From: Dyella sp. C11
Lineage (GTDB): Bacteria; Pseudomonadota; Gammaproteobacteria; Xanthomonadales; Rhodanobacteraceae
DNA length: 64,000 bases
Assembly: GCF_003121485.1 (NCBI RefSeq)
Contig: NZ_QAVX01000019.1
Location: 37,111 to 101,110 of the forward strand
Direction: 5' to 3'
Shown here: positions 60,033-64,000 of the stretch, one piece after another
How positions within the stretch are numbered: position 1 is the first letter of the stretch
Layout: each line of letters starts with the position of its first letter
Translations under genes and position numbers: made by a program
The notes under the pieces: model-generated
The model's database searches: none
Seen by the model: only the letters and a program-made list of their open reading frames with translations
What the model was told of the DNA's origin: nothing

Positions 60033-61130
60033 TCAAAGCTTCATGCTGAGTCCGACCGTACCCGTCCAGTGCGGGAACAGTTGGTATCCCTGCAGATGGC
60101 TGTAAACCGGCACCTGCACGAATGCATAGAACTGCAGCGTCTTGGTCAGGCTCGCACTGATGCCGGGGCTCACATAGGCCACGGTGCCGGCCGTGTCCGG
60201 CGTATCGGCAAAGGCGCCATCGTCAGCGCTCCGATGAAAGACATTGATCTGCACCTGCGGAACCCAGTTAGCGTGCGCCTCATAGCGCAAACCCAAGCTT
60301 GCAGAAGCGAGATTGCCGGGCCGGAAGTTCGCGCCGGGCTGATCCATGCGCTCGCTCACGGCTGCCTGGAACTGTCCATTCACGAACATGTCGAAGTTCT
60401 GGCTGACGGGCTGGTAGTAGTAGGCCCCGACGATGAGATCGGTGCTTCCCGTGCCGGCTTGCAGGCTGCTATCCAGTGACTGACCAAGACCAGGACCCGA
60501 GTGGAATGTCGTGGGATGTCCCACGAAATCGCCATCGTCAGTTTCGCCGCCGTAGTGGCCGGTCGGCAGCTTGATGCCGAACTGCACACCCAGGTTATGC
60601 GTCGGTAGAAACCCCTGGTAGCTGCCGATGACCTTGATGTCGCCAAGGCCAGCGACGTGCGCATTGCTGACCTGATCGGGGGCCGTCTCATCGGGCGTGT
60701 AAGGCGCCAGCTGCGTGCCGTAGGTATCGTGATCGCGCATCACATAAGGCACCACGAAACTCACGCCCCAATCGGCGTTGAATCGATAAGTGGCGCCCAC
60801 GTTGATGTAGCGGTTGATGGTCTGCTTCTCGATTTCGCCGCCGCCTAGCGACGGATCGGACGGCTGGTTGACCACCTGCGAAGGCGTCGCCTTGCTGTTG
60901 CCGTGGCGCAGTTGATCCTGGTCGATGAAGGTGTAGTCAACATTGACGCGCCATCCGCTGGCCGTCGAATAGCCCGTGGCAGCATCGGTGCTCAACGTGC
61001 ATCCGCATGTTGCGCAAGCAAGGGCCAGCTGCGGCACGAAGGCAGCGGTGAGCAGAAGCGGTAGGGTTATCGCGGCACGTTGCATCCGCGTGCGATTGGA
61101 CCTGGCGTTGAAAGCAGCGTGGGTGATCAT
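60033..61130 (-). CDS. Outer-membrane beta-barrel-like protein with N-terminal CATCGC motif
   Basis: About 365 aa from 61130; starts at 61175 or 61085 are also possible and no ribosome binding site decides. After the signal peptide (ITLPLLLTAAFVPQLALA) the mature protein begins CATCGCTL (Cys39, Cys42, Cys44). The rest is beta-rich and barrel-like (WRVNVDYTFIDQDQLRHGNSK, INRYINVGATYRFNADWGVSFVVPYVMRDHDTYG, and a final TVGLSMKL). The CxxCxC at the mature end could bind copper or another thiophilic metal, or Cys39 could be lipidated. It resembles transporter-like outer membrane proteins near PepSY proteins in other proteobacteria. Confidence 0.72.
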   Translation of the reverse strand: MITHAAFNARSNRTRMQRAAITLPLLLTAAFVPQLALACATCGCTLSTDAATGYSTASGWRVNVDYTFIDQDQLRHGNSKATPSQVVNQPSDPSLGGGEIEKQTINRYINVGATYRFNADWGVSFVVPYVMRDHDTYGTQLAPYTPDETAPDQVSNAHVAGLGDIKVIGSYQGFLPTHNLGVQFGIKLPTGHYGGETDDGDFVGHPTTFHSGPGLGQSLDSSLQAGTGSTDLIVGAYYYQPVSQNFDMFVNGQFQAAVSERMDQPGANFRPGNLASASLGLRYEAHANWVPQVQINVFHRSADDGAFADTPDTAGTVAYVSPGISASLTKTLQFYAFVQVPVYSHLQGYQLFPHWTGTVGLSMKL

Positions 61131-61188
61131 GGTTGCGTGATCCAAAGGCGGTATGGCAATAGGGAATGGTTTCATGGCGACTGGCGCG

Positions 61189-62595
61189 CTATGGCGTCGC
61201 CTTGAGTTCGGCAACGGGTGTGAGTCCGAGGAAATGGCGTGGCCCCGGCAGGCGTCGCAAGAGAGCGCGTTCCAGTAAAAGGACCAACAGCATCGAGGCG
61301 CCGAGCAGTGGCAGCACGACGCCCAGCAGACAAAGCAGCAAGACGAAACCGCCTGCGTAGCGCGGCGGATGTTGCGTGGCTGGTGCGCCAAGGGTCCCGA
61401 CGGGGCGTCGCCGCCACCAGAGCACGGTGGCGCTCACGGTCATGGTGATCAGCCCCAATGCCGTGAATGCACTGAGTATTTGATTGAGTGGCGGGAACAG
61501 CACGCCTTCATGCACGGCGACGCCGTAACCGATCAGGCGATCCAACAGCGGACGTTGCGCGAAATCGACGCGCTGGATGACGCGGCCTTGCACCGGGTCC
61601 AGCGTCAGGTCCGATCGCAACGAGCGATTGTCGGCATCCGACCGCGCAGACCACACCGGCTTCTTGGCCGAAGGCGGCGCGATAAGCACCGGCGGTGCGA
61701 GCCGCTCTGCGATCACCGCTGGCAACACGCGATCCAGCGCCGTGTAGTCGATCATCGGCCTCACGCCAACGTGCATGGCACCCATGCCCATGTGCATCGC
61801 GTGCTCGTCGGGCGGTGCGTTCGACGCGGCAATGCGCTTGCGTTCATCCGCGCTGCCGATGGTCCAGTCCTGCACCACGGCGGCGTGAGCCATGTATTGG
61901 CGTGCGTCGCGCAACAGCCCGCCCCAGGATTTGGCCCACGGCAGTCCCGAGACAAGCAGGAACAACGCGAAGAAGGAAACCCATACACCCGTGACGGCAT
62001 GCAGGTCGCGCCAGAACACGCGCCCGCTCTGTCCCAGCCGCGGATAGAACACGCCGGCCAGACGACGCCCCCGTGGCCACCACAGATACAAACCAGTGAG
62101 CAGCAGAAGGATGGTCCACGAGGCGGCCAGCTCAACCACCATGGAGCCCGTAGTGCCGAGCATCATCTCGCCGTGCAGGTAGAAAATGATCCGCATGAAG
62201 CGATCGCTTTCACGCACGACATGAAGCACGCGAAGGCTGGAAGGGTCCACGTAGACGCGCGTCAACTCGCTGCCTTTACCCAGCAGGATGCGGGCCGCCG
62301 CATGAGGTGAAGCGGGAGCTTCGTACGCGTTGAGTACCGTGCCTGGGACAGCTGCGAGCGCGGCTTCAACCTGCGCCGACGCGGGTTTGGCCGGAGCATC
62401 GGTGACGTGGGCATACGCGCGATCCAGCCAGGGCTCAACCTGCGGCTTGAACAGATAGATCAGGCCCGTGCAGGCAAGCCACAACACGAAAGGCAGGCAG
62501 AATACGCCCGCGTAGAAGTGCCAGCGCCACAGCAATCGGTAAGCGTTGCGGCGGTGTGAGTCAGCGCGATGGGTCCGCGTCATGGACATACCCAT
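61189..62595 (-). CDS. PepSY-associated membrane protein
   Basis: A 468-aa protein with four to five membrane helices: YAGVFCLPFVLWLACTGLIYLF, WTILLLLTGLYLWWPRG, WVSFFALFLLVSGLPWAK, IGYGVAVHEG...ALGLITMTVSATVLWW and a C-terminal hydrophobic hairpin. RVYVDPSSLRVLHV is a PepSY segment, and DLHAVTGVW and HGEMMLG are the conserved His-containing loops. Residues 265-275 hold a His/Met cluster (HAMHMGMGAMH), a typical copper-binding pattern. These proteins accompany TonB receptors and are thought to reduce or move metal across the inner membrane. It belongs to the seven-gene locus that runs from 63127 down to 55566. Confidence 0.88.
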   Translation of the reverse strand: MGMSMTRTHRADSHRRNAYRLLWRWHFYAGVFCLPFVLWLACTGLIYLFKPQVEPWLDRAYAHVTDAPAKPASAQVEAALAAVPGTVLNAYEAPASPHAAARILLGKGSELTRVYVDPSSLRVLHVVRESDRFMRIIFYLHGEMMLGTTGSMVVELAASWTILLLLTGLYLWWPRGRRLAGVFYPRLGQSGRVFWRDLHAVTGVWVSFFALFLLVSGLPWAKSWGGLLRDARQYMAHAAVVQDWTIGSADERKRIAASNAPPDEHAMHMGMGAMHVGVRPMIDYTALDRVLPAVIAERLAPPVLIAPPSAKKPVWSARSDADNRSLRSDLTLDPVQGRVIQRVDFAQRPLLDRLIGYGVAVHEGVLFPPLNQILSAFTALGLITMTVSATVLWWRRRPVGTLGAPATQHPPRYAGGFVLLLCLLGVVLPLLGASMLLVLLLERALLRRLPGPRHFLGLTPVAELKATP

Positions 62596-62749
62596 GACGC
62601 AGGGCGCCTCTGCGCGCGTGGCGCAAGGCGGCGTGGAAGGCGATACATGTTGGCAATCCCATGAAGAACGCCGCGCCCATAGCGCGCACGCTCAGACGAC
62701 ACCGGAGTGCCGTCTCAATGCACTGTGTTCCGCCGTAGCGGTGTTTAGG

Positions 62750-63127
62750 TCACAGCGGGATCAAGGCAGGAGGGCCGCGCACATGCAGCGGCAGCGATCT
62801 GAGCAGGGGGGAAGCCGCCAACGAGGCGGCAGGCTCGGGAAGCATTGCCCCAACGCGATGAACCATCGCGACAAACGTCGCCGTCAACGCCGGGCTCTGG
62901 CCCAGCAGCACGCAGTAACCGCACGCCTCCCCGTTGCCAGGATGCTTGGGCATGGAAGGCATGCCGTGCGCGTGGTCCATGCCGTGTCCGGCACACGACG
63001 CGCCCATATCCAGCATGGGCTCCATCGACATCCGCACCTGCGAAATCGCGGGCGCAACCAGCAGCAACCCCAGGGCAACCAGGGCCAGCCAGGTGATCAA
63101 CCGATGCTGGAAGCGTCTGAGGTGCAA
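62750..63127 (-). CDS. DUF2946 protein (copy 2), TTG start
   Basis: A 125-aa protein from a TTG at 63127. An in-frame TAA lies five codons upstream, so no earlier start exists, and the next ATG would delete the membrane anchor. The N-terminus LRRFQHRLITWLALVALGLLLVA is the anchor or signal. A Met/His-rich stretch follows (RMSMEPMLDMG, ASCAGHGMDHAHGMPSM, about 32-59), then EACGYCVLLGQ (Cys69, Cys72). The Met/His content strongly suggests copper. It is the promoter-proximal gene of the metal locus and a paralogue of the DUF2946 gene at 58926-59291. Confidence 0.78.
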   Translation of the reverse strand: MHLRRFQHRLITWLALVALGLLLVAPAISQVRMSMEPMLDMGASCAGHGMDHAHGMPSMPKHPGNGEACGYCVLLGQSPALTATFVAMVHRVGAMLPEPAASLAASPLLRSLPLHVRGPPALIPL

Positions 63128-63364
63128 AGCGGAATTCCGTTACCTGGCAAACATTGGACCAGGGTCCAGGGATCATGCCATATCTGAGGCCACGGAAAAC
63201 GCGCAGGAGACAATCTGTCACTAGCTCACGCGTCGAAGCCCCAGCCAAACGGGCTTAGTCCCCGGTGGAGTAGAACAGAGTCACTTTCGCTGCTGTTGCT
63301 CTTCTAGGCTAGCCACAAGCGACGTCATGGATTGGGACCCGTGTCATTTACGGCACCGAATTTC

Positions 63365-63664
63365 TTAGCCAGCAGAAATCGGGCTCACCTCCGCAGACAG
63401 CGAATCCATTTGAACAAGCGCATCCAGAGCAGCACGTTCTAGCAGGAAGGCCAGGGAGGGTGAGATGGCTCCATCGCCCATAACACAAGCCATGGAATTA
63501 AGTATGGCTGACAGATCTCCATGGCTATCGTCCTCCACTGCCCGAGCTACATCCCGGAGGATATGCCCAGCGAGCAAGGCTTGCGCCCGCGATAGGCCAT
63601 CTGTACTCCCTTCCTGCAGTATGCGTGCGACGAGACGCAAGGGCTCCATGGGACAGGAAATCAT
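63365..63664 (-). CDS. Hypothetical helical protein, 99 aa
   Basis: A 99-aa protein behind AAGGGGGC (8 nt before the ATG). It is almost entirely helical (LRLVARILQEGSTDGLSRAQALLAGHILRDVARAVEDD, then LSAILNSMACVMGDGAISPSLAFLLERAALDALVQMD). There is no signal peptide or membrane helix. I do not recognise it. A perfect palindrome lies 59 bp upstream. The GC content of the surrounding DNA is lower than most of the window, hinting at a different origin. Confidence 0.6.
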   Translation of the reverse strand: MISCPMEPLRLVARILQEGSTDGLSRAQALLAGHILRDVARAVEDDSHGDLSAILNSMACVMGDGAISPSLAFLLERAALDALVQMDSLSAEVSPISAG

Positions 63665-63983
63665 GATCTGCCCCCTTGAACCGCGACACCCGCATTGATT
63701 AAGACCTTATCGCGCCCTGATATGACAAATTTGTCAAATGCCACTGCGGAGCAACAGAAGACCGCAAATGCATAGATGCGCGTGACTTAGGATGACTAAT
63801 TTGGGCTGAACTTTATCGACGGTCCGGATGATGGGATGCAAGCGGCGTGGCCGGTCGCTTACGTGCCAAATCCCCTTACATATAGTCGGGATGAAGTCAC
63901 CAGTCAGCATGTCCGCTTTCGACTGCGACTTCAGCCGGTCAACGCAACACACTATAGACGCGCAAGCGTGAGGAGTGTTGCCC
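63665..63983. other. Intergenic region, no gene seen
   Basis: A 319-bp region, less GC-rich than average, between the divergent 99-aa gene and the gene starting at 63984. It holds the palindrome at 63723-63736 and presumably both promoters. A minus-strand frame of 85 codons crosses it, but it has no ribosome binding site. Confidence 0.5.
63723..63736. promoter_or_regulatory. Perfect palindrome TGACAAATTTGTCA
   Basis: A 14-bp perfect palindrome upstream of the 99-aa gene. On the minus strand it begins with TTGACA, identical to a consensus -35 hexamer, so a repressor bound here would cover the promoter. The regulator is unknown. Confidence 0.6.
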
Positions 63984-64000
63984 ATGGCCATGCGCCGTAA
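63984..64000 (+). CDS. Start of a plus-strand gene, cut by the window end
   Basis: ATG at 63984 with AGGAG 8 nt upstream begins MAMRR before the window ends. Nothing can be said about its product. A TATAGA at about 63953-63958 could be its -10 box. Confidence 0.5.

Noticed and set aside
63734..63991. An 85-codon minus-strand frame near the window end
   Set aside because: No ribosome binding site, and its start overlaps the well-supported plus-strand start at 63984.
1..64000. CRISPR arrays, prophage, insertion sequences, tRNA or rRNA genes
   Set aside because: I looked for regular short repeats, transposase or integrase motifs and cloverleaf or rRNA signatures and found none; only REP-type inverted pairs are present.

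Overview
The window reads as chromosomal DNA of a high-GC gammaproteobacterium of the order Xanthomonadales, most likely a Rhodanobacteraceae such as Dyella, Luteibacter or Rhodanobacter. This rests on the gene content (DUF2946 proteins, mmsA-type valine operon, MotAB, many exported hydrolases), the REP-like repeats and a near-consensus CRP/Clp site. It is inference from protein style, not a database match. I see no tRNA, rRNA, CRISPR array, phage or insertion sequence.

Layout. 1-8.7 kb: end of an HDOD gene, a luciferase-like oxidoreductase, a hidden 43-aa zinc-ribbon protein behind a CRP-like site, a three-gene minus-strand group (creatininase, YVTN beta-propeller, SnoaL-like), a choloylglycine hydrolase with REP repeats and a decayed copy of its own 3' end, then an OXLD1-like protein, a methyltransferase and an M20 peptidase. 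8.9-20.7 kb: ExbD, envelope proteins, a 2H phosphoesterase, GIY-YIG, a large M28 peptidase, a phospholipase C-like phosphoesterase, DUF899, VOC and a diguanylate cyclase. 20.7-22.0 kb: the most striking locus, a split borosin pair (alpha-N-methyltransferase plus separate precursor peptide), with the diguanylate cyclase directly behind the precursor. 22-38 kb: housekeeping and accessory genes (LysR/oxidoreductase pair, DyP peroxidase, MsrA, GNATs, MFS, MotAB, two convergent DUF1254 proteins, and a hidden 55-aa membrane protein).

38-47.4 kb: a reductase and an AraC regulator, then a full cobalamin riboswitch ahead of a tightly overlapping valine-degradation operon (mmsA, acyl-CoA dehydrogenase, enoyl-CoA hydratase, 3-hydroxyisobutyryl-CoA hydrolase, mmsB) that ends in queH. 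47.4-55.4 kb: a methionine region. metE has its own cobalamin riboswitch and an AT-rich palindromic operator; upstream are a metF-like gene and a MetR-type regulator. Divergent from these is an msuE-mesX-mesD cluster encoding an alternative methionine synthase, whose mesX (DUF1852) is broken by a single in-frame TAG.

55.5-63.1 kb: a seven-gene minus-strand metal-uptake locus (two DUF2946 proteins, PepSY membrane protein, Cys-rich exported barrel, TlpA-like thioredoxin, TonB-dependent receptor, esterase). The window ends with a small unknown gene and the first codons of a plus-strand gene.
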